The notes: generated by a model from the letters alone, not told the origin. 64,000 nt of DNA from Atkinsonella hypoxylon (GCA_000729835.1 JFHB01000122.1:26994-90993), one strand, 5' to 3'; shown: positions 1 through 14,000, numbered from the stretch's first letter. Numbers and translations are program-made.

Positions 1-1
1 A

Positions 2-1156
2 GCACCCACCATTATCCCTTCCTCTGCAACAACACTCCAGGGCGGTCTCTCTGCCTTGCTCAACTTTTTCCAAGCTCCGCCGCCCAGCAATCTTCCCGAT
101 TCCACAGTCGTCCTCACCGGCGCAGGATTATCTGTTGCTTCAGGCCTAGCTGACTATCGCGGTGTCAAGGGCACTTACAGAGTCAATAAATCATATCGCC
201 CAATTTTCTACTATGAGTTCCTCAGTAACCACGAGGCCCGCAAAAGGTACTGGGCCCGCAGCTTTCTGGGCTGGTCATCACTTCACAAGGCACGTCCCAA
301 TGCGGGACACTATGCAATCAGAGACCTAGGGGATTTGGGGTTCGTTCGCGGCGTGATCACACAGAATGTCGATTCCTTCCATCCTAGAGCCCATCCAAGA
401 ATACCATCTCTCGAGCTACATGGTTACTTGCGCGCTACGGTCTGCACTAGTTGCAAGACCAAGTTTCCTCGAAATGAATTCCAACAAGACTTGGCGCGTC
501 TCAACCCTCGTTGGGCAGCGCTTTTAGAAGAGGCCATGTCTTCTGGCGCTCTGGACACAGAAAGTACGGAGGAGCGCAGGTTCAAAGGCCTGAAAGTTAA
601 TCCCGATGGTGACATGGACCTGCCAGAGGCACCATACACGACTTTCAGGTATCCATCGTGCCCCAAATGTCTGTCAAACCCCCCGAAGGATGCCAATGGC
701 CAAAGACATATCGTCCAGGTGGACGCTGATGGAGCATGGGCCTTGCCTAGCACTGCTGGTGTGCTCAAACCTGCCGTGGTCATGTTTGGAGAGAGCATAG
801 CAACCGATGTAAAAACCGCGGCGGAGGATGCTATCGATAATTCTGGCAGGCTGCTTGTTCTTGGAACATCCCTAGCAACATACTCGGCATGGCGACTGGC
901 CAAACGAGCAAAGGATCGTGGTATGCCCATTGCTATCGTCAACATGGGCGGTGTGAGAGGGGAAGAACACTTTTTTGCCGACTTGGACTCCCATCAGAGA
1001 GGTGAAAAGGCTGTACGAGTCGAGCTGTCAACAGACAAGCTCCTTCCAGCTCTGATCGATCAATTAAGAAAATCCGATGCTAGGTCTCAGCCTGCGTCAA
1101 CAGTCACTAGATCGTCCCTTCAGAATTCGGCCGCCTTTAGGGATATGTTGTCTTGA
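2..1156 (+). CDS. SIRT4-type NAD-dependent protein deacylase (sirtuin), 5' partial
   Basis: Sirtuins remove acyl groups from lysine using NAD+, or transfer ADP-ribose. The frame carries GAGLSVASGLADYRG (NAD-binding loop), TQNVD, the catalytic His in LELHGYL, two zinc-binding Cys pairs (CTSC near position 446 and CPKC near 660), and the late GTSLATYSAWR motif. The arrangement with an insert between the Cys pairs fits the class II SIRT4-like, often mitochondrial, group. The frame is open from base 2 with no ATG before the NAD motif. The codon at 56 is TTG, so the true start lies upstream of the window, possibly behind an intron. The stop is 49 bp from the stop of the opposite-strand gene at 1206, so the two transcripts are convergent. 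Family call is firm; subcellular location is inferred. Confidence 0.9.
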   Translation, partial: APTIIPSSATTLQGGLSALLNFFQAPPPSNLPDSTVVLTGAGLSVASGLADYRGVKGTYRVNKSYRPIFYYEFLSNHEARKRYWARSFLGWSSLHKARPNAGHYAIRDLGDLGFVRGVITQNVDSFHPRAHPRIPSLELHGYLRATVCTSCKTKFPRNEFQQDLARLNPRWAALLEEAMSSGALDTESTEERRFKGLKVNPDGDMDLPEAPYTTFRYPSCPKCLSNPPKDANGQRHIVQVDADGAWALPSTAGVLKPAVVMFGESIATDVKTAAEDAIDNSGRLLVLGTSLATYSAWRLAKRAKDRGMPIAIVNMGGVRGEEHFFADLDSHQRGEKAVRVELSTDKLLPALIDQLRKSDARSQPASTVTRSSLQNSAAFRDMLS

Positions 1157-1205
1157 ATAAATGTACAGATATGTATGCGATATGTTTGTCAATGAGTCTA
1201 CAATA

Positions 1206-1890
1206 TCAGAAGAAATTGCCAAGATTTGCAGTTTTCGATTTGCTTGGGGGCGTCTCTGCGGCGACACCAACGACCTGGTCGGCACCACCCCTTGCAATGG
1301 ATTTTATTATTCGCGCTTCTGGTTCTTTCAATTTCTTGGCATTCCTTTGGGTTGTTTCCGAGGCCTCGTCTGTCTCCATGGCTTTCAATACTGTACCAAA
1401 TCAGAGGTTAGTCGATGGAATGATCACGATACTATTGCACGTTATACGTACTCTCTTCCCAGTCGGTCTCTTTCTGAACCTCATCGATATCGCCTAGAAG
1501 CTTATTAATATCGACTGTTTCGCCATTCTGGAGTTTCCTCAAGGCCTCTCGCAGCTGCTCTAGCTTGACCGTCGTCTGTCGGTTGTATCGTTCAGACTGG
1601 TTTCGTAGCGCAATCATTTGGATTGACATGGAGCCGATGAACAGGAACATGACAATAAAAAAAGTTGCAGGGTTCCACTCTTTGGACTTTTTGCCCTTAC
1701 GTCCCTTGCGGTTCTCTTTGCGAAAGGGCTTTGGAACCAGAGATCTCCAGAATCCTGTGTCGGCGATGGTCGCGGGACTCGTACTCGTACTCGAAAAGCA
1801 AAGTCCGCTATGGGGTTGAAACACCGTTCTCGACGAGAGACAAAAGCGACGGGCATTTGCCACCCGAGAAGCTAGTCGATGCGCCGACAT
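1206..1890 (-). CDS. Small mitochondrial-type single-pass membrane protein (DUF5321-like)
   Basis: Model: complement(join(1206..1390,1452..1890)), 207 aa. The 61 bp intron has donor GTACGT, a CTAAC branch site and TACAG acceptor; splicing joins DWEE to ILKAMETDE in frame, while read-through stops within a few codons. The ATG at 1890 (MSAHRLASR) is used because the longer frame begins only at a TTG. The first 40 residues are rich in Arg and Ser without acids, like a mitochondrial presequence. A basic patch (KENRKGRKGKK) precedes one hydrophobic segment (ATFFIVMFLFIGSMSIQMIA), then a charged coiled-coil-like stretch. It resembles the conserved fungal DUF5321 family from memory; the function is unknown. 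It is divergent from separase. Confidence 0.75.
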
Positions 1891-2280
1891 CTTGCAGGTC
1901 AAGATCCGTCCAGATTAAATTTGTCCTGAAGTTGCTGACGTCTCACAAGTCAGATTTGCATGTTGCCTGACCCTGGACCCACGACCACGACCCACGATCC
2001 CTGCAACCAGCGTTGCCCTAGGCAACCCCCGACGCTTGACCCCACCCACACCAGCAATCATTTGGTCTGCATCTCAACACCACAAGCCAGGTGGAACGAG
2101 TACTATATGTGCATATAATACCAGCATTTTGTCATTGCATACAGAGCTGCATTTCGTCTTTTTTGGGGGAAGGTTTGACGGTAATTTGCATTTGTTCGTC
2201 TTGTTTTTGGTGCCCTTGGACCTACCGTTTCGCATTGCGTTGATATGATTAACACGATTCTTCTATACTGATTAAAACTC
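1891..2280. promoter_or_regulatory. Divergent intergenic region between the membrane protein and separase
   Basis: About 390 bp separate the two start codons, so both promoters must lie here or overlap. The stretch is T-rich near separase and holds a run of CCCACGACC-like words at 1976-2000. No clear TATA box or named operator was recognised. Confidence 0.5.
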
Positions 2281-5200
2281 ATGGCTTCGTTACAAGCATC
2301 TTCCGATGCCGTTAAGGCTGCCATCACTTCGACGGCGACTTGCACACCGGCAACCGCAGTCGCGCTCAAAGAACTCCTCTTCGTTGAGACAGAGGCTCTG
2401 ACTCCGGCCATGACTTCCAGTGCACGATCAACAAAATCTGCTACCACATCCAACTCAAAGAGTGTCGGCGCGTTGAAGAAGCCTCCTTCACGCGGAGATC
2501 ATCTCAGCACGAGAGACAGGACAATTTTAGCCACTCATGTTATTAATTCGACATTGAAAGCACTCACAGAGGCAGCAAACCCTCCTCCGCCGTCGACACC
2601 TCAAAAACCGACAGAAAATGCTCCCCGGACCGAATCCAAACGAACTTTGCGCCGCTCGCTTTCCACACCCTTATCGCCTATGCAGCCAAGGACTCTCAAC
2701 AGGGTTGCCACTTCTCCTAGTATTTCTCTACCGAAATCAAAACCTGCGACACAATCTCAATCGATTGGATGCTTGGCCATTGTAGAGTGTGCGCGCACTG
2801 CCTTTGCCTGCTTGCGGTCGATGAAATCTGCAACTCAAGACCCTCAGTACGATTTCCAGGTCGAGAGCGGCATGTCGGCATTCATTGGAAAGTTACTCTC
2901 TCTTAACCTACATGACCAAGCTTTGAGGGAGATGAGGATACTGAAACGTCGGCTTGAGCCTGCAAGCCGCATGGAAAGCTCCAAAACGGCCAAGTCGGGC
3001 CCGACTGAGAAAACGACCGTTTCTGAGGAACTAGCAAGTTTGCTCGAATTCAGAGGGGAAATTACTCAAGCTACGCTTCCGATTATCACTACGCTGCAAA
3101 TACAGGTTCTCAAGCTTGTATGCGCGACCAAAAAACCAGCACATATCGAAGCATTACTACCTTTGTTACAGGAAAAGTCCCCATCCAGTCCTGTTATGTT
3201 ATTGATGAGGCTCGCCGATGGTGGAGAAAAGCAAGCACAGAAGGCTTCCCGTCAGCTAGCCACTGTATCTCAGACTCTTTTGTCAATGCTACCGAGCATT
3301 TCTATTCAGGCAGACGCGGTGGCCACGGAGTCCCGCCTCAGTCCCAGTCCGCTCATCGCATTCGAACTCCAGGCTTTGTCCTTCCGCACTCAGCTAAAAT
3401 GGTGGAAGGCCGCAGGTCATCAGGGCAGCATCGATGACGATGTACTAGCGCCCTTCAGTCGCTGCGTCCGTGCCTTCGCCAGGCGGTTCAAAGCCGACGA
3501 ACAACTGCTCTACCGAACATTAGCGGCCGCATACGACGGACTCATGCAAGTTGTCCGCTTGTACAAATATGAACCATCCGAATCTTTCAGATCCCCGTTA
3601 TCAACACTCTATCAAGTTTTAGGCTCCACGGCTCATGCTGCTCGGCAGTACGACGGAGCCTGCTGCTGGTTCGAGAGCCTCAAGGCAACTCTCCGCGACA
3701 AATTCGATTCTGCTGTTGTGTTCTGCTCCGTTTCCGCGCGTATTCTGGCAGCTGCTCTGAAGAAGACTGAGTTGGATCCGGGCATTGAGCAGTCAATCCG
3801 TGACGTTACAGACAGCTTGGGTGGCAGTCTGAGTGGCACTGTTAGTGAACTCAACGAACTTCTCGACAGCCTTTCTGCAGTAAGGCGATCGGTTGTTGGC
3901 CTGTTGATGAAGGAGCTGGACCCAAAGAGCGATGCCAGCCCGGCTCCAACAACAACAAGCACCTTGCTGAAGGCTTTCATTTTGCAATACCCACGCTTTG
4001 TTCGGCGATGGATGGGCAATTCACCGGGTAAAGATGCCCCAGCCAAGCAAATCATACAATTCGATCAACGAAAGCAAGCAATTCTCCAGTCATTCAACCA
4101 GACACTGGATGCTACGCTCATGGTGATCAAATCCGAGATCGCATCTGGAGACATGGAGTGGCAGCAGATGGACGATGTACTTCAAAACTGCGCCACACTG
4201 CTGGATGTGGTTTGCGACGCATCAATCTCGCCAGCAAGGATGGAGCAGCTTGGAATATATTACGTCAAAATCTCAACACTGTACTTCTCCAAGTTCCTCG
4301 AGCTGCGTAAGATGAGAGATCGGTCTAAGGACTTCAACAAACAGCTTCTCCAGTCATTGAGCCGGTCGATCGACATTGTCAAGGAGCGGTCATGTGCGGA
4401 CAAGGAAAAGGCCCAGCTATCGATGAAATTGGAACTGTTTGCCGATATCTGCAAAGGCGCGGGCCGAAGTGATGATGCGATTGGTACGCTTCGGTCTATT
4501 TGTACGAAGATGGCTGAGGATGGTGCTCTTTCTGAAGTTGCAACCGCTTTAATGACATTGTCACCTACACTCGCCTGGGCAACTACCGAAAAGACCTCGT
4601 CACTATCACGTACTCTGCGCTCGATTGCAAAATTGGACAAGTCTTGGAACGACTGGACTTTCTTCCTGCCTGAACAAGAGCGTGCAGCCGTACTCGAGCA
4701 TCTCATGCATCTCAGCGCAGAACTATCTTCTCCTGGACAGGTTCTCCGCCTTCATGATGCCAGTCCAGCTGCTTTACTTCGAATTTATGCGCCAGAGAAG
4801 TATCCTGTACGACGCTTTCGAGTTTTACTTCATCTGCTTTACCAGAACTTAGGAGAGGAAGAGGAAGTACATGCAATCGTGGACAGCTTGGATCAAACTG
4901 CGGAACAACTGCAGAAGAAAGACAAGGCCGAAGATAGCTGCCTGGTAGAGTTTATTCCACATCTGCGAGCATATTACTCTTCGATGATGGCTTTGGTGGG
5001 CAATCAGGATCGTTTCCCGGCTTCAATTGTGAGCGAAAACATCAGGTCATGGACATCGATGTTGCAAAGCTGTCAATCCAAAGGCGACCTCTATGCCAAA
5101 ATCGACAATCCCGAGATATTGATTGATTTCTTGCAATCTTTGAAAAGCCTTGCCGACCTGCGAGGCGAGGCACAGCTCCAGATTTCTATTCTAGAATTGA

Positions 5201-8200
5201 CAATTGCTTTGTCCAAGGCGGTCGAAGAGTTTTCGGGGTCCTTCCAAGATGGCCTCGTCCTGAGTCACAGTCAATTAGCCACACAGTATGTCAGTATTGG
5301 CAGATTCGCACAAGCTTCAGAAGCATTGGGCATATCCCAAGAACTTCTTGACCAGAATGAAGGGGTATCGCGAAGAGTCGTCGCCGATTTCTACTTGTCC
5401 CAGGCCGAATATTTTGCTGGTATTGGTAGTTGGGAGGAAGCGTGAGTCGATTTTATACTCTTAGTTCGGCTGAAGTCCCGGCTAACCTATGACAGTTTGG
5501 ATTGTATACGAAAAGCAAACAACATTTGCAGCGATTCCTACTCGATATGGGCCCAGAGCAAGGCCCAGGCGAACATGATGCTGTCAATTTCGGCTCTAAT
5601 TCAGTCCATCATCTCACTACAAACAGGGCGCTTGGATGATGCTCTCACAACGATTAGAACGAGTGTCCGTACCTTATCGCATGATTGGGCTAAACTCGAA
5701 GCAGCTTTTTCAAGTCCCGATTCTAGCATGTCAGAAACCAGCATAGCCAGCTTTGATATGAAACCTCCCAAAATTCAAGCGAACGGTCCTCGATTTTGGA
5801 ATCTCGCAGCCCCCCTTCTACGGAGTCTCTTGCATATCTCGTCGGTTTACGCTCATATTGGAATGTTCCAAGAAACAATTTACTATGCCGAATCTGCTTG
5901 CAAAATAGCCGAGAGCACAGGATCAACCTTATATCGTGCACAGGTTGCAGCATGGCTTGGGTCCGTATATGTCAAAGCAGGACGACTCACGAAAGCGCTT
6001 GAGACTCTCGAAGCGGCGAAAGACGACATGCCTCGTGATGTATGCTCTGCGCGAGTTGAATTCGCGCGCAAGATGGGCGAGATGTATTCCGAATTGGGCG
6101 ACGAAGAGAACACTGACAAGTATTTCTCCATTGCTGAACAAACCTTGAATCTTTTAGGCGACAGAAACACCAACAATGTCATAGGTAAAGGCACGCCCGC
6201 TGGTGCGGTGACCAAAGCCAAGCCTACACGCACAAAAGCTACGCGGGGTAGCAGAGCAACGAAGGCAACCAAAGCGTTGGGAACCGGTGCCGCTACAAGC
6301 AGTTCTGTGGCAAGAATCGTCAAACGACAAGTGGCAGTGAAGGCCAGATCGCCAACACCCGATGCAAATTATCAACTTCCCAAAGACGTATATCAGTCAT
6401 CCTTACTTGCCGCTGTTTTTCTGTCAAGAACAGTAGGGTATATCCAAAAGAAAGACTGGTCATCAGCCTTGTCGACCTTGGAACGAGCCAAAGAGCTACC
6501 AAAACTCTTTGGTGCCCTTACTCTGGAACAAGTCGTGACCGCAGCATCTCTCATCGGCCATAGTATGGAACAGATGATCTCAGACCCCGTGTTTTCCGTG
6601 ATGCAAGATTCTACCATCTCATTCCCTGCAGTCTCTTATGGCTCGGACAGGACATCTTTAGACAAGAACAGCCCCGTGGCATCCCCACCTAAGCGCGGAC
6701 GCACAGCAGCTCCGAAGACCGTCAGGGGCAGAAATGGCCCAGCGTTTGCGGATGCGTTGAGACAAGCTCAGGACATTCTGGTCGACGCTCATGCGTCCAC
6801 CTTGTCTGTTTCTGATAGTGCCATGGTTCATCGTCTCTCGACACTACTGCAGAGCACAATCATCCTCCTATCCGCAACGACAGCAGCCAAGTCGAAGGCG
6901 ATTCTCTCTTCAGCTTTTGCAACAGTAGCGGTAGACCTAGGCCGCAACATCACATGGACGCGGGAGCAGAGGACATTGGTAGCCTCTTCAGGGTCCTTGA
7001 TCAATCATGAATCTGGTCCGAACCATCAGTCTCAATCACTCACGGGAAGCAGAAGCGGGATGTCCCTGGACCTGTCAAGGTTTCACAAGATGTACGTGGA
7101 ACTGCTTCCTAAGAACTGGTCCGTCATCTCGCTGTCCTTGAGTGACAACCGCCATGATCTGTCCATCACCAAACTGCAAGCTGGGCACAGTCCATTCATT
7201 CTGCGACTTCCACTGGAACGTGCGAATAGTCGTGATGCTGACTCTGAAGTGTTCAATTTCGAACACGGCCGTGAGGAGCTTCTTGATATAATCAGGCTTG
7301 CCAATGAAACTAGTCACTCGGCGCGCGACTTTTCAGCCAAGGGCGAGAGGACTGCGTGGTGGGCTGAGCGAGAAGCTCTAGATACGAGGTTGAAGGATCT
7401 GCTTCTGACAATTGAGACGACATGGTTGGGTGGCTTCAAAGGAATATTTTCTCAGCACCAGAGACGATCGGACTTGTTGGCCCGATTTCAAAAGAGCTTT
7501 CAGCAAATCCTTGACGCAAGCCTCCCATCCCGAAACAGAATGCGGGGCAAAAAGACAACCAAGGCACAATCCATCACTCTCGACCCAAGGATTCTGGATC
7601 TATTCATTGGGCTTGGTGATGCGACGGATCCTGACTGCGACTACGATGAGGCTTTGAACGATCTGTTGTATTTCGTCGTTGATATACTTCAGTTCCACGG
7701 GGAAAGGAACGCATACGATGAGATTGACTTTGATGCCATGGTAGTGGAGGCATATGATGCTCTCCGAGGGTATTACTCGGCAGCCAAGCCTGGCTTGGAG
7801 AGAGAAGAGGGCAGTCACACGATATTGGTTCTAGACCAAGCTCTTCATGCATTTCCCTGGGAGTCACTGCCCTGTATGCAGGGATTGGCAGTATCCCGGG
7901 TTCCGTCTTTGGCGTGTCTTCGACAACTTATCACGGAAGCCAACCCGCCAAGCGATTCGTCTGATGCACGAGGCGGCCACCATGTCTCCCGAAACGCGGG
8001 AACGTACATCCTGAACCCGTCGTCCGATCTGAAGAATACGCAAGATTTCTTCGAGCCGTCATTCAAGACCCTCAAAAGCTGGAACGGGATCATGAACAAG
8101 AGCCCAAGTGAGACGGAATTCGAAGCCGCCCTCACCGACTCGGAGATTCTGCTTTACTTTGGCCATGGCAGCGGCGCACAGTACGTTCGTAGCAAGACGA

Positions 8201-8640
8201 TCCGCCGCCTACAAAAGTGCAAGCCAGCAACCTTTCTCATGGGATGTAGTTCCGCGTCTCTCACAGAGGCAGGAGAGTTCGAATGCTACGGTCCCGTATG
8301 GAACTACATGCTGGCCGGGTGCCCAGCAGTGGTAGGCACATTATGGGACGTAACGGACCGCGACATCGATCGATTCGCAGGAAGGACTTTTGAAGAATGG
8401 GGCCTCTTTGCCCCGGGCACATTTAGAGAAGAGAAGAGAGGCGGCAAGGGGAAGAGCTCAGCTCCGAGCAAAAAAGGCGTTGGCGGCAGTCACGGTACGG
8501 ACGTGTCGGCTCGTGGCGATCTTGCCTCGGCGTCGTTGCCAGAGGCTGTGGCAAGGGCTCGGGATGCCTGCAAGTTTAGGTATTTGAATGCGGCTGCGGT
8601 GGTGGTGTATGGTATACCGGTGTATGTCAATCATGGCTGA
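2281..8640 (+). CDS. ESP1: Separase (peptidase family C50, ESP1/BimB type)
   Basis: Model: join(2281..5441,5496..8640), 2101 aa. Separase is the caspase-like cysteine protease that cleaves the kleisin subunit of cohesin and opens sister chromatids at anaphase. The catalytic dyad is visible in the C-terminal domain: His in YFGHGSGAQYV (about residue 1944) and Cys in FLMGCSSASL (about residue 1971), followed by GTLWDVTDRDID. The large N-terminal region is alpha-helical and repeat-like, as expected for the superhelical part that binds securin. The 54 bp intron (GTGAGT, CTAAC, GACAG) joins EEA to LDCIRKAN in frame. The start is an ATG with MASLQASSD. A Ser/Pro-rich segment at residues 110-160 and an Ala/Thr/Lys-rich linker near 1280-1330 look disordered and are plausible phosphorylation regions. 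The length is normal for filamentous fungi. Confidence 0.96.
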
Positions 8641-9233
8641 GCTACCCTTGGATAGATGGCCTTTTTTTTTTTTTTGTCTTTCTCAAATACTTTTTGCGTT
8701 GGAACGGCGGACGGTGTTGGGAGTGTATTTACTTGGGTAGTGTATGTAATGTGTATTGTTTGCTGGTGACAGTCGGTGCTCGTTAACTGTGATTCGTGCT
8801 CTAGTCTTTTCCCTCGTAGTTCTGTCTTGTGTTCCAAGTCTTGTGTTGTTGTTCTGAGTCTCCCCTTGTAGTCGTAGTGCTTATGTCCCAGTCTTTTGCC
8901 TTACAGTTAGCGTTTTGTGTTCCACGTCTTTCCCCCCATTGTTCTGGTGTTCTGGTGTTCTGTGTTCTGAGTCTTTTCTTCAGAACCACAGCGCTTTTTC
9001 TATTCCCATCCTCCATGTTCCTCATCCGTCTACGTAGTCCATGTATCACGCCACTCACGCCAAGCTAGCATAGGCCTTGCTCGTGAACTCTGCGCGCACG
9101 CCCGGACTCTTTTCCCACATCGCGTATACAGTCCGCTTCCTTCGGGTTCGCAAATCAAGTCGGTAGGCCTTGCAGGACGCAAGCGTACCTTGTGACAAGC
9201 TACAGACCTGGCTGCCCTGGTGGCGGAGTCATG

Positions 9234-9253
9234 TCAACCGTGAACACGGTTGA
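9234..9253. repeat. Perfect 9 bp stem hairpin
   Basis: TCAACCGTG and its exact reverse complement CACGGTTGA are separated by AA. It stands alone in noncoding DNA with no T-run after it, so a terminator role has no support. It could be a palindromic binding site or chance. Confidence 0.5.
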
Positions 9254-11069
9254 AATGGCCAGGGCCGGCTGTCATGATCGGAACTACAATGAACGCGAGG
9301 TGAATGCTCGGTTGCTTCACATGTCTGGATAAGAGATGGACAGTTACGATATGACTCCTTGGACGTTATCTGATCGCTTACAAGGCCATCCCTTTCGACG
9401 CTTCAAGCTTGCTCAAACTTTGGGATATTGACGGATATCGCCACTCATACATACCCTAGGGCAAACGCTAGCCATCAGCTTCATATCCATCTGCAGCATA
9501 TCCGGTACCTAGGGCTGAGACAGGGTCAATACCCTGAGACAAATTTACGCTTCTTTCCTTTTCCCTTCCTTCTTTGGAAGCACAAGTTCTGAATGTCCAA
9601 TTTCTTCACAGGCGAGCGATAATAAAACATGCCGCGTCTAGCATGTCATGGCGTGATAGCTACACGAGATAGGGGCCCTCAGAATAGACGGAGAGTTTTG
9701 GGTGCCAATACAGACAGAATACGGAGATGGTGTAAGGATTAGAGGCAGGGCATGGTTGGTGAGGTCCGATTACAGAACATGGTGCCCCTGTTTTTTTTGG
9801 GGGGGTTTTTTCTTTTTTTTCTTTTTTTTTTTTTGCTTTGGCGAACCTGAAGTGGTTTAACTCGACCCCTTGCCATGTGCCATGATTCGCAATCGGTGCA
9901 GCAGAAGCAGTGCAACCGGCGGGTCATGGCTATAACTAAGCCCAGATTTGCTCTGGCAACCTCATCGTGGATCCCGAGCCTTTTTCTGAGAATGCAGGGT
10001 GACAAAAACGCCGAGTTTCAATTTATCGGTGAAACCACCGCGATTTCCAGGGGTTTTTGTTAAGGAAGCAGAGGGCGCAAGCAACGGCCAGGATAATAAT
10101 CCTCATAATAATAAATATTAAAGGATGATCCACCACATGTATTAGACCCCGCTGTATAGGTGGAGTAACCAAGGGCAACCCTACAGGGAGCCACGAACGA
10201 TTAGCAGTCAGATTAAGTCTGGATCGTCAAAAGGTTAGTTCACGCAAGCAAAAAGGGCTGATGAGCTCATGTACACAGTCCAATCGTGGCGCAGAGGTCG
10301 ACAGATGGATGTCGCGTCACCCTTTTGTGCTCCTCCAGATTCGGGCGAAAGCCGTTGACCCAAGCTGTCGGTGAAGAGTCAAGATGGAATACACCAGACA
10401 TTACAGAAAACCTAATAAGGATTATAGGGCGTAAATCCGGCCATCCGTAGGCTTAATTCCACAGCTGCTCCTCGCGCACAGGGTAAAGCGATTCTAGGCC
10501 TCGGTCTGTGGGGAATTTCCACACCGAGATATCGCTGGCGTGCTGACCCAGGAGTGTTTTGTAATATTTCGAGGTTCAAGGACTGGCAAGGGGGTTGGTT
10601 GTCGACCGCCAACGAAAAAACGAGTGGATAACAGGTCCAGTAGGTTGCAAAGGTGGACAGCAATAGCAATTCGTTGACTTGGTCACGGAAGTTGAAGCAA
10701 CATCTTTGGTTCAAGGCGCAGTCGAGTTGAGCAGCGCAGCGCTTCTTGGCAACCGAGTGCAGAAAGTAATGCAATTCTATGGACAAACCTGCCCAGTCGT
10801 GCCCATCCGTGGATGTTGTGGATGTTCAAGTATCGTTTGACCGATATCTCGACGAGACAAGGAGAAAGATTCGAGGAAAAAGGAGAAAATAAAGCAAGAC
10901 AGACAGACAGGGGGACGTTGCAATAGACAGTCTGGGACGGACCGAAGGATCATGATACGCAGCATGGGCATTGAAAGCCCCGTCGACAGCTGTCTGTCTG
11001 CTGGTTAGGTGCGAGTGATGAACTGATGAGTGGATCCATGGACGAGGAAGGTGCAACCGTTGAGCAACA

Positions 11070-11088
11070 GGTACCTAGGTACCTAGGA
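11070..11088. repeat. ACCTAGGT palindrome pair
   Basis: Two overlapping TACCTAGG units in tandem. This is one of about a dozen clusters of the same self-complementary word scattered through intergenic DNA of the window. Confidence 0.6.
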
Positions 11089-14000
11089 GATCAATTGATG
11101 CTCTACGGAATACTGCAGCAAGTACAGTTCACTCCCTAACAATAAATTCTTCAGCTCCACGGCAGGAGTCCAGCCAACCAGCGGCTAGGATAGCAGACAG
11201 TGGCGGATACTTCAGCCATCATGTGCGAGTTGTGTAAGGCAAATATTGCAATTTTAGCACTAAAATTTTAGAGCCAAACTGTCTGGTAATTACGCGTATC
11301 GTGATAACATCGATAGCGCACAGTTCCCTTGTGGATACCTTGTGAAATAATAGTACGGGCGCAGAGCGTTTAATCCTGAACGGACTACGGAATAGGCGCG
11401 TCGAGCAGAGCCACCTTAGGCGGTGCCACCGGTGGTTGCCATATGGCGGAGGGTGAATGGTGGCGCATAAGACAAATCGTTGACAAGGTAGGATAGAAGA
11501 AGTGCCGGAGTGGGGAGTACTTTGGTACTTCTCGTCATCTAAACAGTAGGGCTGGGACAAGATGTCTGTGCGTCCTAACAGATAGGAGGGGTATGTATGT
11601 ATTCCGTAAACATGCAGCAGCAACTGAAGCCTAGAGTGGGTTAAAAGTGGGGGCGCTTTTGGGGGCGTTCTGATGAAGGTTGAGCTTGTCAGACAGAGGG
11701 CGTCCTTGATAATCAATTAAAACCCTAAGATTTCTGCAAATTAGTTAGTAAGGTTCCAAGTACCAGATTAAAAGAAAAAAAAAAAAAAAGGTCTCGGATA
11801 ACAAAAGCCATTGTCGTTGATGACCTTACTTACCTAGGTAGGTACTGTAAGAGGTTTAGAATCTAGTACATAGGTACTTCTTCAGCTAAAAATGTCTGCA
11901 GAATAATACTCGCTGCTGCATGATTCCAAATTTGTTGGTGGTAAGTAGGTACCTAAGGTATCCAAGAACGGAGGGAACAGCAGGGGGAAAGAGAGGTTAC
12001 TGGCACTGGCACTGGCACTGACATCTGTGGCGCACTGCAACCGTAACTGCAGAGACTCCGCCCGCCTGCATGGTGCGTCAAATGACGCGCCAGTGGCTCA
12101 AGAGGTCGATTGGCCGCTCCTTCCTCAGGCACCTTGCGCCAATGCGTGCGGCCCCCCCTTCGCTTCTGCACTTTCGGGCGTATCACGCACCCAGCCTGCA
12201 CAAAGCGAGGCGAGGAGCCTGGCATCTCCAACAGGAGTTGGGTCTGGATTCTGGTGACAGCGACCTGCTTGTTGTCAACTGCAAGACAGCGCTAACATTG
12301 TCTATGACTATGTTTGTCATATCCCAGACACCAGAATCGGGGGTTGTATCAGGTCAGCCAGATATGCCGTTTGCCCGGATACGCTATGGCGACGATGAGT
12401 TTTTCATACCGTCTGTATCACTTTTCTCTTGCTAATAACTACAAAGTATTCTCATCTAGTATTCCGTACCTATGTGACGTATATCAATATTTGATCACTT
12501 CTCTTTGTTTGACAGCGCGTTGTATCACATCTGTGTCACCTCGACGTCTAATTCTGCACTGCACTCTTTGTATCCACACAGCCAGGCCGTGCAGAGACGC
12601 ATCGACCGGGCTGTGTGTTTGAGCATCAGTCGCCAAGAGTGGGTTCGATCCATGAATGCATGGCAGGGGTTGTTTCTAAGCCTATCACGTCCTGTGCAAT
12701 GTGCGCCTTGTCCCGATATATATGATATCAAAATGTGCAAATAGTGAGTTGAGACTTCGTATCACAACAGGCAAGTTTCTTCACAACTTTATCCCGTTTA
12801 CAACAGGGGATAGAAACGACATGGCCTCGTTTTCGCTACGAAAATAAAAATGAATGAATGTTCCGGTCTGAAGTAATGAGCCCGCTGGGCGGCTGGCTCT
12901 CTTGCACATCCATGACCATCTATCTCATGCAGCAATTGCAGCAGGGCAGAGAATGACCATCCATGCGGCCCCATGTGCACACCCTCCACGGCTCCTTGGA
13001 GAAGCCATCCATGATGGGAAGATGAACCAAGATCGAGAACAATACATACCGGAGCAAGAAATGCTGTATCGCAACCTCATAGCTTATATCAAGAACGCCA
13101 CCAAGAAAGGCTGCGAGTGATGCTAAGCGCTGAAGAGCAGACACGAACTGCAAGCCTTCCGCCTCTTGGTGAGATCGCTCCTTATGATACGAGATATCTA
13201 AATCGATCCGGTGATAACTCGGGCACCGGCTAGTTATCTTCCTAACCTACTTGGGAGGTGCCAGCTGAGAAACGAGTTGCCAGCGGTGCCTTGGTACCAA
13301 ATTTGGTGAGCCGTGGTGCCGTACAAGACGGAGCCTCTTTTTGCAGCGGCCATTGCAGCTGCCTCTCGCTCTCAGCCCTAGGTAATATTATTGTCACGGA
13401 CCCTCCGATGCTACCATTACAATACAGCGATGTTACTACATAGAGTGCCATCAGATGGTCGTGCTGAGTAGTCCGCGCGAGGGTTGGCTTCTGCAAATGT
13501 GTCTAATTTGGGCACCCTGGTCTCAGGCCAAATCTCGATTTTGCATCGCAGGGCGTCGTGGCAGCCTTTCAACGTGTTCCATCTCGTATGACCAAAATCA
13601 CTTGTTGTCTGCTGTCTTTCTGTCAATGGGCAACTTTATCCAGTTCCTCTCGAACAAGCACTTCCTAGTCTTTGCGTGCTACCTTAATTCGAAGTTGGTG
13701 CTTTAGCGAACAAAATGCAAGGCCAAGCTGCGCGACTTCTCAACGCTACTGAGCCATGCTGACCATTAAGTTGGGGGCCCGAAAGGTACCAAATTCCGGA
13801 CTTGGGCTTTTTTTTTATCCCTGTAGCTTTGACAGCTTGGTGTGTGTTCATTAACACCTGGTTCAGTAGATACTTGCTTGAGCACATGGGGCCCAACATG
13901 TCCTTCTCGTGTAATGGTAAAGAATCGAAGCCTTCTCATTGCACAGCCTTTGCTGGCTACGTGTTGAGGTCATGCGGGCCGACGAGTTTCCATGGCCGGC

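Noticed and set aside
12575..12655. Possible tRNA: GGTTCGATCC box near 12643
   Set aside because: No matching A box at the right distance and no acceptor stem pairing could be traced by eye.
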